DNA of 64,000 nt from Siphonodentalium dalli. Taxonomy: Eukaryota; Mollusca; Scaphopoda; Gadilida; Siphonodentaliidae. The notes under the pieces were generated by a model. It was not told where the DNA came from, did not search any database, and worked only from the letters and a program-made list of their open reading frames with translations. The position numbers and the translations under genes are program-made. Where the stretch lies: NCBI GenBank assembly GCA_032622095.1, contig CP136061.1:94921345-94985344 (forward strand). The letters run 5' to 3'. Shown piece after piece: positions 1-13,100 of this stretch (position 1 is its first letter; the number at the start of each line of letters is the position of its first letter).

Positions 1-303
1 CTTGATACATATTACATATACAATTGGCTTGACCTTGATACATATTACATATATAATTGGCTTGACCTTGATACATATATAATTGGCTTGACCTTGACAC
101 ATATTACATATATAATTGGCTTGACCTTGATACATATTACATATACAATTGGCTTGACCTTGATACATATTACATATATAATTGGCTTGACCTTGATATA
201 TATATTACATATACAATTGGCTTGACCTTGATACATATTATATATATAATTGGCTTGACCTTGATACATATTACATATATAATTGGCTTGACCTTGATAC
301 ATA
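1..303. repeat. 33-bp minisatellite
   Basis: About nine head-to-tail copies of a 33-bp unit (core ATACATATTACATATATAA followed by TTGGCTTGACCTTG), with slight length variation. The array runs off the left edge. Its last copy is split by the Helitron that starts at 304; the missing half of the unit resumes at 903. The open frame across it is a by-product of the repeat. Confidence 0.95.
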
Positions 304-902
304 TCTATTATATATTTTGGAAGATCTGTCTGTGTGTGTGTGTGTTCGCGATGGACTCGAAAACTGCCTGACGGATTGAGCCCAAACTTCCTATCTAAGG
401 GTAAAATCCCAGATAAAGTGTCATCGCACTGCTTCTGAAAACGTCAGAGCACCCATTCTCCACTGATAGTCACAAAAAATTACCGCCATTGGCACGGTGG
501 GGTTAATAGTTGATAGTTAAAGAGCGTTCGTATCCGCAGTGTCGTCGATAAAGAGCGTATGTGTGTAATGTGATTCTTACGTCTGGGTCTGGGCGTGTGC
601 GTGTAAGACTGTATCCAGACACGAGCGTGTTGTGTGACGTACAACGGGTACCCACAAACGTCCCTCTTTTAGGGACGGGTACGATCACGGGACGGGTACC
701 ATCATTTAAAGGCAGAATTAAAAAGGCAGAATTAACTCAAATTAAATTAAAAAATTAACGGATTTCGACGAAATTTTATACCTAGGGATATTTTTATCGG
801 GGGAGTGTTTTCGACGGGTCAAATCGTGACCCCGACCTGACCTTGACCTTCAAAATGGTCAATTCAAGGTCAAAGCCCGGACGAAGTTGGGTCACCTGCT
901 AG
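304..902 (+). mobile_element. Non-autonomous Helitron (599 bp)
   Basis: Begins TCTATTATATATTTTGG and ends CTAG, with a short GC hairpin (CCCGGACGAAGTTGGG) just before the end. Those are the three hallmarks of Helitron ends: 5' TC, subterminal 3' hairpin, 3' CTRR. It sits between an A (303) and a T (903). Joining the flanks restores a perfect minisatellite unit, which fixes both boundaries and shows insertion without target duplication. The interior holds a short GT run and the phrases about 'ctcgaaaactgc' and 'ttgaccttcaa' shared with the copies at 14.2-15.1 kb and 62-64 kb. No Rep/helicase coding is present, so mobilisation would need an autonomous relative elsewhere. Confidence 0.88.
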
Positions 903-930
903 TTACATATATAATTGGCTTCAGATACAG
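903..930. repeat. Minisatellite remainder after Helitron
   Basis: TTACATATATAATTGGCTT continues the 33-bp unit interrupted at 303. Only one partial copy is present before unique intronic sequence. Confidence 0.85.
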
Positions 931-1139
931 TTGACAATTCATCAATACATGTGACCATTAAAGCATTTTGTCTCTTTATACAGAATATATATAAGTCAAC
1001 TATGTTGATAACCATAGGTATTTAGCTACATGGATTGGTGCACAACAAATATGATGTTTTTTTTTACCTCCAACACGTGAAAACTTCATGGTACATCTGA
1101 CATACATTTAATGACACTGGCTATTTATTCTACACTTAC

Positions 1140-1196
1140 AACAGACATGCCTTTCTTCTCATGGATTTTTTTGTTGTCAACATCATCTTTAATTTT
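1140..1196 (-). CDS. GRIPAP1: GRIPAP1 exon 22 (last in window)
   Basis: 57 nt, residues about 585-603, phase 0/0: KIKDDVDNKKIHEKKGMSV. Acceptor ...tattacag, donor GTAAGTG. It matches the vertebrate stretch containing 'VKDTVDG..ILEKKG'. The following family block (beginning about KDLKRQL) is not found between here and position 1, so the next exon lies outside the window. Confidence 0.9.
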
Positions 1197-4100
1197 CTGT
1201 AATACAAAACAAACACATAAAATGAGAGTCACATCTAGTAAACAGGAAAATTGTTTTGTTCATACATACTAATACAGAATAAGTACTTGCAAAGGTGTCA
1301 CAGCAATGAGTCAATACAAAGTGATAGAATGCCTGGATTGCACATTTCAGGTCACTCATCGGCTCATTAAAATCTTACTGGAGGGGGTCAGGAAAAAATT
1401 CAGAGATACATGATTAAAAAAAAAAAATTCTTCTTTTTTTTGGGGCCCACCAATGCACAAACTTTTTTCCAGTTTTTTATTGCTATTTATGTATTAGGAC
1501 ACCTACCCTTCAGAATAATCCTGCACATGTTACCAAAGTGGACGCACAGTTCGTTGTGAAGTGTGCAGTAAATATATCATTGATATAGATATATCATTCA
1601 CGCTACGATAATTAAAAATATATCGATATTCAATATGATATCGATAAACCATCAAGCCCAAATACCAGGGTTCGCACTGCCACTTGCCAATTTTGCCAAA
1701 TGCAAAAATAATTTTAATTTGGCAAAAAATATTTTCATTTGGCAAATTTTTTGGCAAGAGACATATCTATTCCTCAAGAATGTTATTGAAAATAATGGCT
1801 GCTTAAAGGCCCACTTAATTTTCGAGTCGCCAATTATTTTTTTATAGTCACTTGATATACGGTTTTAATAACAATCTATGCCATAAAATATGATTAAAAT
1901 GCTATAATTCACCACTATTTGAAACATCTGTGTCTCAGAAGATGTCCACAGATAAATAGAAGACTTCCCCCCTCTGTCACCCAGAATGCAACAGAATTCA
2001 AACTTTTTCAATGGAAGGGGAAGAACTGTATCTTTAATATATAGAGTTATTCCCCCTGCATTGAAAATAATACTGATTTTTACTTCAATCTTGATGACAA
2101 AACGCGTTGGTAACTCAACAAAAACAACATTCCACAGTTTATTACACCGGATAAGTTGATAATACAATGTTTTGGATCTTCCTCTTTCAAATGGTATATA
2201 ATATGGCATATATTTTATATAATGTGATCTGGGGGTTTGAAAATTAAGTGGGCCTTTAATGCTATTCATTTCAGGGAATACTCGCAATTGCAGTTGACAC
2301 TTCGCTTGCTGCATGCTTGGAAACTTCTCAACATGTGTGTTTGGGATTTCACAAAGCGATCGATTTTGTCCATTAGGAAACAAAGCGAGTTTCTGTTATG
2401 ACCGCAAGGAATAGTGGAGTGGCTACAAGTGTGAAAGACGAGTTCCCGCATGTGTTATCAGTGCATTGTAATGTGGACCATTTATCACTAGCCAGTTGCG
2501 ATGCAGCAGAACAAATTCCTTATTTTGACAAATATCAACGTGTTCTCAATACAGTGTACACATACTTCACTCATTCGCCAAAACATCAAATCGAGTTAGA
2601 GAAAGTTCAAAAGTCTTTTGAAGGAAGCGTTTCTTTAATATAGTGGATAATTATTCAAGTTTGTTATACCATATACATCAATATTTGGCTCTGATGAAAT
2701 TTCCTTAAATTGATGGCCCAAGACATATTAAAATGGCCTGGAAAATATTGCAAATGGCCCGATATTTATGCATATATTTCTCGGTTGTGAATAAACTATT
2801 GCGAGAGAATACTAATTCGAGATAGCTATATTCATTGGCTACGCAAATTGGTCTATTGTTAAGAAAGAAGTCATATAATTATGGGACTATGTCATTGTCA
2901 TGTCCAAATGTCACCATGTTATGTTTACATCCATTACAATATAGTGTAATTTCTCACTATTCCACACAAGACAGTCAAAGTATGCTATAGCTTTTTAATT
3001 AATTCAAGTGCTCTAAGTGGCAGTACATGGTATAGGAACAGCAAATATGACCATTTCGAGTCTGCCATGTTTGTCCCCTTATCCTTAATCAGAACTGTGC
3101 CTAACACTGACCTGTTGAAGGGAATGCACCTGACATTTGTGTGATTCGATCTCTTTGTCTTTCTCCTCCTGAGCTGCTTTAAATACCTAAAACACAAATC
3201 ATAAATACAGGTATTAGATGGTACCAAAGGCCGTTACTGGCGATAAGTGAATAATCGGCATACTTCAAATCATTCTGGCATTACATAAGGTCACGCAAAG
3301 TCAATTTCCCGTTTTCCAGACCCGAGAGCATGGTCCAGAAAATCTGCGCATGCAATCTTTTAAATCGCGTTTTATGTTGGAAAAAATTATAATCAGTACA
3401 AAATAATTGCGGAATATTTATACAAACTTGCTCCAAACTGAGATCGAACATACCCGTTTCTGGATTCAAATTTCCAATTAAAGATACGTAAGCATTGGCA
3501 GTGGGTATTGCTGTTAAAATAGTCACATACATTAAAACCGCCATAAGCAGATAGCATGTTACATTATAAACAAATTTTGTTCTTATACCTATCATAAATA
3601 TTGCGTAAATTGCATATTATTGTCATGTTAGTACTGTGTCATGTAAACAAATGCCAATTTATGTAAACAAACAGTATGTAAAGCATATCCGATAAGCAAA
3701 ACACTCAACACTAAAATTAAATTAAAATTAAAATTAAAAAACCATGCAGTGACATGCTTTTCAAATTGTTTTGGCCTATGAAATGGGAAATTGACTTTGC
3801 ACGGTCTAATATATTATTTGATTCTTAACCCTTTCATGATGGGATAAGCGCTGGTGCAGCATTAAATATCATCTGCCAGTATCCTTATATAAGAGAATGC
3901 ACTGGCCGACAAGGTCAAGGTAAATATTGTTACTAAAGCCAATGTATTCCCTTACATATGAGAGACTCCCTATGGGATACTATGCGAGTCTCCCATCGAG
4001 TCTCATATATGTGAGAGAATGCATTGGCACAGGGTTTCGCAAAATTTCAGGAAGCTCCAGTCATGCAAAGGGTTAAGCATTCAAGCCCTGTTTTCAATCT

Positions 4101-7100
4101 AAGGTGGACATGATTTATATCATTGTACTCTGAAAGATATATAATTTTTAATATTAAAATTAGTTTTTCCTCAAGGGAAGCCCGAAACTGAACTATATGG
4201 ATTATTATCCTCGGCCTTGTGTTATCAGGAGGGTTAAAATTTATTGTCCGTTTATTGCGTACTCCGGTCAATCAGCGATCGGATTAGCTCACGCATGAAT
4301 GCGTCCCGTGCAAATCCCGCGCTCTTAACAATTCATCTAGCCAGTTTTATTTCCGACTTTTAATAAGAAGATTTGCGAGTCGCGGGGTTGGGAATGGCAC
4401 CGCCATGGGAGGGATCTATGATAGTTCAGTTTCGGGCTTCCCTTGAGGAAAAACTAATTTTAATATTAAAAATTATATTTTTCCGCCAAGGAGAAGCCCT
4501 TCAACTGAACTATATGGATTAGAATGCAAGCCCAGGAGGAGGCAACGAGCAATAAATTTAATATTCCAGTTTGACGGGAATGTACTCTTCCAAAACAGAT
4601 GTCATGTAAATGTGATTTAGTCATGAATCAGCTTTGATATGTTATGTGAAAGAGCTCATAAATTCAGATTCCAGTATTGCTCAAGCTTGTACCTGCCCCC
4701 CCCCCCCCCTGGTTTTAGGAAGAAACGTCCCAGGCAGTGCCACACCATACGCGCCAGCTAGAAACCGAGCAAGTAGAGACTTCTTCTTCTGCTGCTGACT
4801 TCACTGCATCTTCTTCTCGTTTTCATGTGATGAGAGTGATTTCTGTAGATATCTTCCAAAATAGAAAGCGCTATTGACAGTATGCGACATCGAGTCGTCC
4901 CCACACAGAACAGCCTCCAAAGGCTCGGGTGCGATTGTCCTGGAGGATTGGTTGCCCGAATCTCCGAGAACGGCACCCCGCCTGCCACGGACTGCTGGTG
5001 CAGGACCATGGGACTCGAACTGGTTCATCCCGAGGTAAAGACTGGTACAGTTGTGCAAGTTTGTGTAAGTCAGTTGACACATATCCTGTGATGAAGTTTT
5101 GTACAAGAGATCGACCCATGTCGTTTCCATACGCAAAGCAAGTTCCTTAGGAACGACAGAATCCCGTGATTCTTGCCCATCGTCGTCAAAGCCATCAGAC
5201 GCCATGAGAAGTATAGGAAGCATGTCAGTATCGACCACAGCAACAGAACACCCTGCATCAGGTTGAGATAAGGTACTATAGGGAAGCCCACTCGGGGAAT
5301 GGCTCGAACGAGGTATAAATGCTCTCGCAGTTGAAGTTAAGGTGCTTTGGCCCACCCCAATGCCATAAGGTCAGCAAAAAGATAATATTAGAAGGATCCA
5401 TTTGACCAGAGAAAACCCCCCCACCGAATCTCCCGAATGCAGGTGGTCCAGACAAGCTGGAATAAACGTCGATGACATACCACTATGATCCCATGACGGC
5501 AGAGGAGCAGGCCTGGACGTTTCCAGGGGGACAGGACCCACTCTCGTAATGAGGTGGGCCACGGCGCCGTGGGGAAGCGTCAGAAGGCCTGTTGGCTGAA
5601 GCGCATTGAGCGGCACCGGACATCGAGACTTCCCCACCCAGAACAGCCGCCAAAGGCGCGGGTGCTGATGTCCTGGAGGATTGGTTGCCCGAATCTCCGA
5701 GAACGGCACGCTGCCTCCCATGGTCTGCTGATGCAGGACCCGGGGGGCCGAACTGTTCCTGCCCGAGGTAAGACTGTACGTTTGCTCAAATTGTTTAACC
5801 ATGGACCAACGGGCCCTCATCCAACGGGCCCTCATGACAATACCGCATATTGCCGCGTTTATTTCTTGAGCAACCCGCACGGTGTGTGGCCATCAAAGTC
5901 GAATCTCGTCGACTATAAGCAAGACAAGACATTCTGTTAGTTATTAGCAAGCGTAATACACAAAACATTTTGTTAGTTAATGCAAAATAATGTTAATAAG
6001 GTAAATTCCGTTCATTATGTGGCCACGTGGTCTTACCTCTAGAAATTAAACTGCAGGTAAGATACTGTCACTTCTCGGCGAAGAGGACGATGAGAACCGA
6101 TTTCTCCTGTGCAAGAACAGTTTTCGCGGTGCCCTTGCTTACGGTGAGGAGAATGTTTTATACGCGTACGGAAAGTCCTCCGAAGGTAGAGCAGGCCTGG
6201 ACATATCCCGAGGGAGAATGATTCCAGGGGGACAAGACCCACTCCCGTAATGGAGTGGGCCATGGATCGTGGGGAAGAGTCAGAAGTCTCAGTCCTTCCC
6301 AGATGACAGGAGCAATTGTACTCGCACCCGTATGCACTTGTAATTCTCTAATTCACGAGCATGAAACGTTGCCCTCTCCCTCTTGACAAAATGTGCATGG
6401 TTACAGTAACCGTTGATTCAATATTAAACTATTGGAGGTATATTTAAAAACCGGTCCCATCGCAGTTAAAGTATGGGAATGTGAAAGTGCAACGAAACAT
6501 GCATGTATCGAGGTCTATCCCACAAAGACATTTAATTTGAGAGAAACACAACGAACGATTATATTACAGATGCAATTACATCCGTCTTCTGGATTGTGAG
6601 AGAAAATGAGAGCTTGAGCTGCATTTTCATCTGGGAAGAACTGAAGGCTGGTTGGCTGGTGCGCTGTCAGCGGCACATGACGAGTCTTCCCCACCCTAAG
6701 GCTCAGGTGCTGAGGCGTGCGCCCATGAAGATTGGTTTTCCGAATCAACGATAGTAGCACCCCGCCAGTCACTGGTACTGGGCAGTGGTCATACACGATA
6801 TAGAGGCTTCTTGCGGAACGGCGCTGTATATGTGTGATGATACAAAAGCTGTCATTTGTGTTAGTCATTTAGGTTTTCTATTCACCAGATAATCATATGG
6901 ATATTTAGTAATAGAAGGAGAAGAGATATGTTTTGGACTCTTCTGAAATTGGCACTGGCAGGTCTGCGGAATGCAATATGCGCAAGCCATAACATACTAG
7001 TATGTGTCGGCTGTCTGGTTGTCCTCAGGTACCCATAAGTTACACAAACAGTTATAATCAGTATCGCGAGAACCGCACACAACCTTGGCGCAACCTAGAT

Positions 7101-10100
7101 TTCGCAACCGTCATGTGAACCGAACCGTCGTGTGCCTCCAATACGCAGGCCTGCAGTGGTCGTGCGCAATATAAATATAAACGCTGTTCATGTAACTGCA
7201 CTTTATATGTGTGACAATACAAATGCTGTCCTTTCTGTTATTTGCCCGATAATCAATTGGATATGAGGCAATAGAAGGAAAAGAGCCATGTGTTGGTCTC
7301 TGATGGAAATTATAGTGGCAGCAGCCCTGTGCAATATAAAAGCATTGTCTGTAACTGTGCTTAATACGTGAGTGAAGGCTATTTGACATTTGATCTTTTC
7401 TATATGTGGAAATAGAAGGTAGAGAGCCAAGTGATGGACTCTGTTGGAAAGGCTATTGGCAGTGCATCGGGGCACATGACAATATAAATGCATAGTAGTT
7501 CACCTTGACTATTCACGGATTGAAAGCGCAGAAGTATGTCGGTATCAGTGAAAATTGATGCACGCCATATTGATATAGTCAGTTCGTATGTCATTGAGCC
7601 TTTGAGGCACTGACACCCTTGTACAAGTATGGAACAATTATGGATCGCCATACATGTTTTTAAGCTCACCATTTTGTATCATGTTAATTCATAATTTGAA
7701 TGTATCGAAAACACTAATGTCTGAGGATAACAGTTCAGATGTTGTCTATTTGTTACAGTGAACACATGGAAATGTGAAACATCAAAATCATCAAAAGTAT
7801 AAACATTGATTGACTGAAAATTTATTGAGACACTGGCTAGCCAATGAATCATTTCAACACTGCGACCATGCTAGGTCACACGGGTATGGTGACTTGCTAC
7901 AAGTAGGCCAACCAAAGGCTCTCATCAAAAATATCTCCAAAGAGTTCTGACCACGGACGGAAGTATCCTTGGATATTTAAGCAAACTATAGCTGAAGGTT
8001 CAGGCTACTGCACTTGCATATCTGTGTAGTCATGGAAGAGGGAAGCCCATTCAGCAAAATACATTGAGTCAATTAGAGTGATTGCAAAGAAACAGACACA
8101 ATTGTCGCCGAAATAGCGACAGAGTACCGGTATGAATTGATGGAGATCGCCATTCGACAATGGGAACTCAGGCTTCAAGATTCGACGAGAATCACCGAAT
8201 CGATTCCCGTAATGAATCTCACAAAACTTTACAATTTGCAGTGTTTTATGACTAACATGATTCAGCATTTGATTCTCGTAAAATTAAATGTATTTTGAGC
8301 CCTGGAATTTAAAAAGAAAATTCTTGGTGCCCAATCTTGTGTCAGATAATCCTAGTCCCCAATCAAACCAGTTGCACGATTCGTAGCAACCGGACACTGT
8401 CAGTAATACTGGACAGGCATGTAAAGAACGAGACTATTCAAGAGACACAGCATTATTTGAACACAGGCCATAGAATACTATATGTTGTAACAAACATAAT
8501 CTCATTGTTTCTAACGATTGTTCCGATGATACAATGAGGGAAAGAAAATGGAATCGCAAGAACAGGGTCAATATTTCAAATAAATATCTTGAAGTCGATG
8601 TAACGTTCGCGACGTTCCAAGTATCCAAATACGAGCCCTCATGTTAATAGTAATCCATTCGGGCTAGCTAAGATTTGCAAATATTAATCGGTAAGCACAA
8701 TTAATTATAACGACATGTTGTATATGTACAATGATGTTCTGTGATAATCATTATCCAAATGTCGCTCAACTTCAACTTACAATTAGTTGAGGCAAAAGAA
8801 ATTTCATTGGATGACAAGTTCTATCTTGTTTATGAATACATGTAAATTATCGTCAAAGGAGACATTTCTGTCCTGGCCAACTTTCTGCGCACTAACAGAG
8901 CTGTTGCATATACGATGAGGTAGTGTACATGAAATGAACGTACATCGAGAAGTCGGCTTCATGAAATATAGTTAGCACGAAATTAGGAGACTTCGCATAC
9001 CGTGCCACGTGGACTCCGAAATCGGACGATTCATGCCACCGTATATGTTGCACAATAATGCAATATAGGTTTTCTACAAGTAAACGATGTGCGTCTGTAG
9101 TCATTGTCATAATGGCCATCAATGGCGAAGTTCTCAACGTGATTTTGTCGATTCCAATCCAAATTTTTTCGAGATAAAATGTGTCGACAAAAAACACGGA
9201 ATTTTTATAAATTGCGTTGCGCATACTGTGAAACGAAGAGTTTCTGCGCGTACTTAAAAATATTAAACGACCGGGTAAGCAACGGATAAATTGCAAGTTT
9301 GTTATCAACAATAAATATTGAGTTGATAAACTCGCAATAGAGAAATACTTCCTTTAGTTAAAACCACGTCTGATAGGTCCAAGGAGAGAAATAAAACTGG
9401 CTAGATGAATTGTTAAGAGCGCGGGATTTGCACGGGACGCATTCATGCGTGAGCTAATCCGATCGCTGATTGTCCGGAGTACGCAATAAACGGACAATAA
9501 ATTTTAACACTCCTGATAACACAAGGCCGAGGATAATAATCCATATAGTTCAGTTGAAGGGCTTCTCCTTGGCGGAAAACTACTCTTTACAATAGTATCA
9601 AGTTGCAATATGTTCAGCTGGCATGGGGTGAAGGCTACTTGGTCTATGGCAGGCCTCAAAATATGATGCTGGATATTTGCAGAATGAGGTCCCCAGAGGG
9701 TGAATTTAGTGACACTACCCGCACAGCAGGCTAGCATCACTAAATTCACCCTCTGGGGACCTATTTCTGCTTAGGTCTCAACTTCTCTGGAAGTATATGT
9801 ATTATTTTATTATTACAAGTTTTTTAGTTTCTTCAAAAACTTCTGTAGAAAGTGTCTTTTTTAGTTTAGTTTCTCTGTATCACCAAATATCAGACGACAC
9901 ATTGTCAATACATAATCAAGGTGTCCATTGGGTGCACATCACCAACTGCAGGCCTGCAAATTTGAGGCGAAAGACCGTTCAGTTCGCCTGGAGGTTGTCT
10001 AAAATGAAAATGCTATGAACGAAAAACAGGTCCTGCCAAAGTTTTATAAATGCAGGTCTCGTGATAACTAATTCTCACCTTAATTTTTGCTCAATCAAGT

Positions 10101-13100
10101 CCCAAAATGAGACATTCAAATTTATTATGGTAGTTCAATGAGTTGCCCATCTGTAGTTAATAATACCAGTTGTAGTGATTACAATGGTTTTTGTAACTCT
10201 TCTGCTAACCTATGGTATGGGTTACCTAAGTACAAACCAGGCAACGGAAAAATAGGTTACACATAATTTTGAAACCTGCAGGCCTGAACTGGGAAATTAA
10301 ATCTGTGTTTGGTCTCCAATAGCAGATGAGGCCATACAGAATGAGGTCCCCAGAGGGTGAATTTGGTGATACTAGCAAGCTGTACAAGGGTAGCGTCACT
10401 AAATTCACCCTCTGAGGACCTCTTTCTGTAAATGTCCAGCACCATATATTGAATCCTGAACTTGGTCTATGGGCTTCTAGTGTAACTCAAAAGTTGCTTC
10501 AAATCTGGATTTAATTTTTAGGGACTGTCGACCACAAGTCAAGTACTAACAGGAGGCTGTCTAACATATTCAAAAAGAGAGCCTGACTTTACTTTGCAAA
10601 GAAAAATTTCATAAACATGGACAGTTTATGACGAAAAAGAATGATATCTATTATTTTATGGTCTTTTTTGTTGTGCTACAGCACAGACATTATACATTTT
10701 TGTACAATATCTCTAGATCAGCATTTTTTTATATGTATATTGGTCATTTATCGACCCGCATACTCTCAGGTGCCTAATAATCGTGATGGCCTTATAATAG
10801 TGATGGTTGGTGATTTATGCTGAAAATAATAATAGTGATGGCAATTTCACTCAATGTCTCAATGCCAAATAATAGTGATTGTTGGGAGTTTTCTCCAAAA
10901 TTAATAAGCGTTCTGACACTATTATCAGGCACCTGAGAGTAACAAGTTCACTTTCAGTTTCAATTTTCCTCTATGGGTCCAGCATTTGCCGAATCGTGTT
11001 CTAATTATAAGGAAATCCAATTATTTTAACACATCCTGTATCTTGTTTGTGACATAAAGTTTGTGACATTTGTTTTTGTTTATTTTCTGACTTCATTGTC
11101 TGTGATAAGCACAAATCAATGTAGTGAACATATTCCTCACAAATATAAGAAATGATTGTGATGATGTTCACATAAACACTATCAGACATAATGTGAGAGT
11201 TAAATACAAACAACCGGACATTGGGCTGTTTTGCACCTGACAATGTCTGGTGTCAGGTGGTTAAATCTAGGTATCAGTTGCTTGGTTACAGTAGCTCATC
11301 TCACATTGTTCCTGATTATCGTGTTTCGGGGTTTATATGATGTGGTCATGTGACTTGTGATTTCCGCTAACCTACATTCACTCACCTCACATTGATCCTG
11401 ATTATCATGTTTCATGGTTTCTACGATGCCGTCATGTGATTTAGTAATCGCTGCTACTTGCTCCTCATAAGATTCTGTTATTTTCTGGATCTGTTGTGAA
11501 TTCTCTAGCTTTGTTGCACCAAACTCATCCTATGGAAATAATATAACCCTTTGATATCTGGATGCTCCCTGATCGGTACTTACATGATTCCCCTCCCAAG
11601 TACAACAAACCGACTTAAAGGAACACCAAATACTGTGTCTAGACTTCTTTAATCCCACCAGTGTTACTTGACAATATACCACTACCCACCAGCTACCATT
11701 CAGCCTTATGACAGACAAAGGATTCATTAGTGTTAATCCTCATTACTGTTTTATTGCATTTGGTGGCCCATTGGTTGATAGTGCACTGCCCTGAGTGTCA
11801 TTTGTTACCAATTAAGCTGTATCACTTAATCAACTACAAGTAGTTGACCCAGTCAATGCTCCCATTACAAAATCAATTTGGGTTTGGGGTGAAAAAAAAC
11901 TTTGGCCAAACATTTGGACAAATGCAATTTTGTTTTGCTCATTTGCTAATTTTGCCTTTGACAGAGTGAACCGTGGTAATGCTCTTTTGGCTTTGAAATA
12001 TCAAAATTCCATTTGGACCTGTTGATGGATAAATATGATGCCTAGATCGATGAATTCACGATCCCATGAAATGGCATGTTTATAAGAAACCACCAAAATT
12101 GATGCCGACAAAATCAAAGCCATTCATATTACATGTCACGAATAAGGCCAAAAAATAAAGGGTTTCGATTCTCAGGCATCGCCGCATCAAAAAAATATTG
12201 GCCATGTTTATGATGCTTAATTGAAGTTTTTTTTCTATCATCCATTGCGGTACATATACAGTCTCTAATTAGTCAGCGGAATAAGTGAATCAAGACTTTC
12301 TATGAAAGTTTGGAAGATCACTTTATTCTTTCATTTCGACTGAAATTTATGTTCCGTATTTGTATATTAATCGGATATGTAGTTCTGTGTATTGTTAAAA
12401 AATTATTATGTTGATAATAAAATCATATCAATAATTATATAATTCCAGGTAATCCCTATAAGATGTACGGGGGAGAATAATGTCATACTTTCTCATTCTT
12501 TATACAGATTAAATTAAATTTGCTGGACCCGGGAAGGTATAATAACCCATACTTACAACGGGCAGAACAAAATTAAAAATAAAAATAAAGCCCTCGTTCC
12601 GCATTGATTTTCTAAAAATAAAATTGCCTGATAATCAAGTATCTTTTTTTGTTTGGGTTACAACCCCCCCAAATAATAGGGTCGGTAGGTAGGCTTGAAA
12701 TTTTATTTTATAATTAATTTTTTTATTTTGATATATACTTATGACTTTTCTTGTCCGTATTTTACTCTGCAAGATTGACATAAAACTACTTTTGATTATT
12801 TTTGAATAAATTTTAATATTACACAATACTTTTACTTAGAAATCAACCTATTCTGAGCTGCTTAAGATGTGTTTTTTGTGTTTTATGACATTTTTGGAGA
12901 AAAAGTAAAATAGATTTTCTTGAAAACCATGAAAAAAAACTTTAGGGGATGGGGTTTAAAATACGGTCGGAATGGAAACCCAAACCGCAAATATTTAGTT
13001 TTTGGCCTAAGATGATCTTGATATGTGTGATCATGAATATAAGACTTTGTGGACTCGTACCTCGATTTCTTTCAGCTTGTTCTTTAGTGACTCATTCTTT

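Larger units (their letters stand above)
4479..9579. mobile_element. Candidate ~5.1-kb TIR transposon, superfamily unknown
   Basis: Exact 43-bp inverted repeats at 4479-4521 and 9537-9579 start TTTTCCGCCAAGGAGAAGCC and include CTTCAACTGAACTATATGG. The right end continues inward into a further ~150 bp that matches the neighbouring MITE at 4163-4352. The interior contains the diverged repeat family at 4.8-7.5 kb and two unrecognised minus-strand open frames (8005-8268 and 8892-9311, the latter 139 codons). No transposase motif was recognised. It could be one element or two related MITEs with unrelated DNA between them. Confidence 0.4.

Noticed and set aside
45-302. 85-codon open frame on the minus strand
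   Set aside because: Translation of the 33-bp minisatellite; the period is a multiple of three, so the frame stays open.
1660-1775. TTCGCACTGCCA..TTTGGCAAAA sequences (also 28540-28640 and 49550-50030) as a separate transposon family
   Set aside because: Similar phrases recur, but ends and target duplications could not be defined, so no element is called.
1865-2383. 172-codon minus-strand open frame
   Set aside because: Mostly inside a TTAA MITE, spans its right end, no protein family resemblance, no start or splice context.
3281-3595. 104-codon minus-strand frame with a hydrophobic start
   Set aside because: Looks signal-peptide-like, but there is no homologous family, no promoter or exon context, and it lies in a GRIPAP1 intron.
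4801-5355. 184-codon minus-strand frame
   Set aside because: Composed of the degenerate repeat family at 4.9-6.8 kb read in another phase; no recognisable domain.
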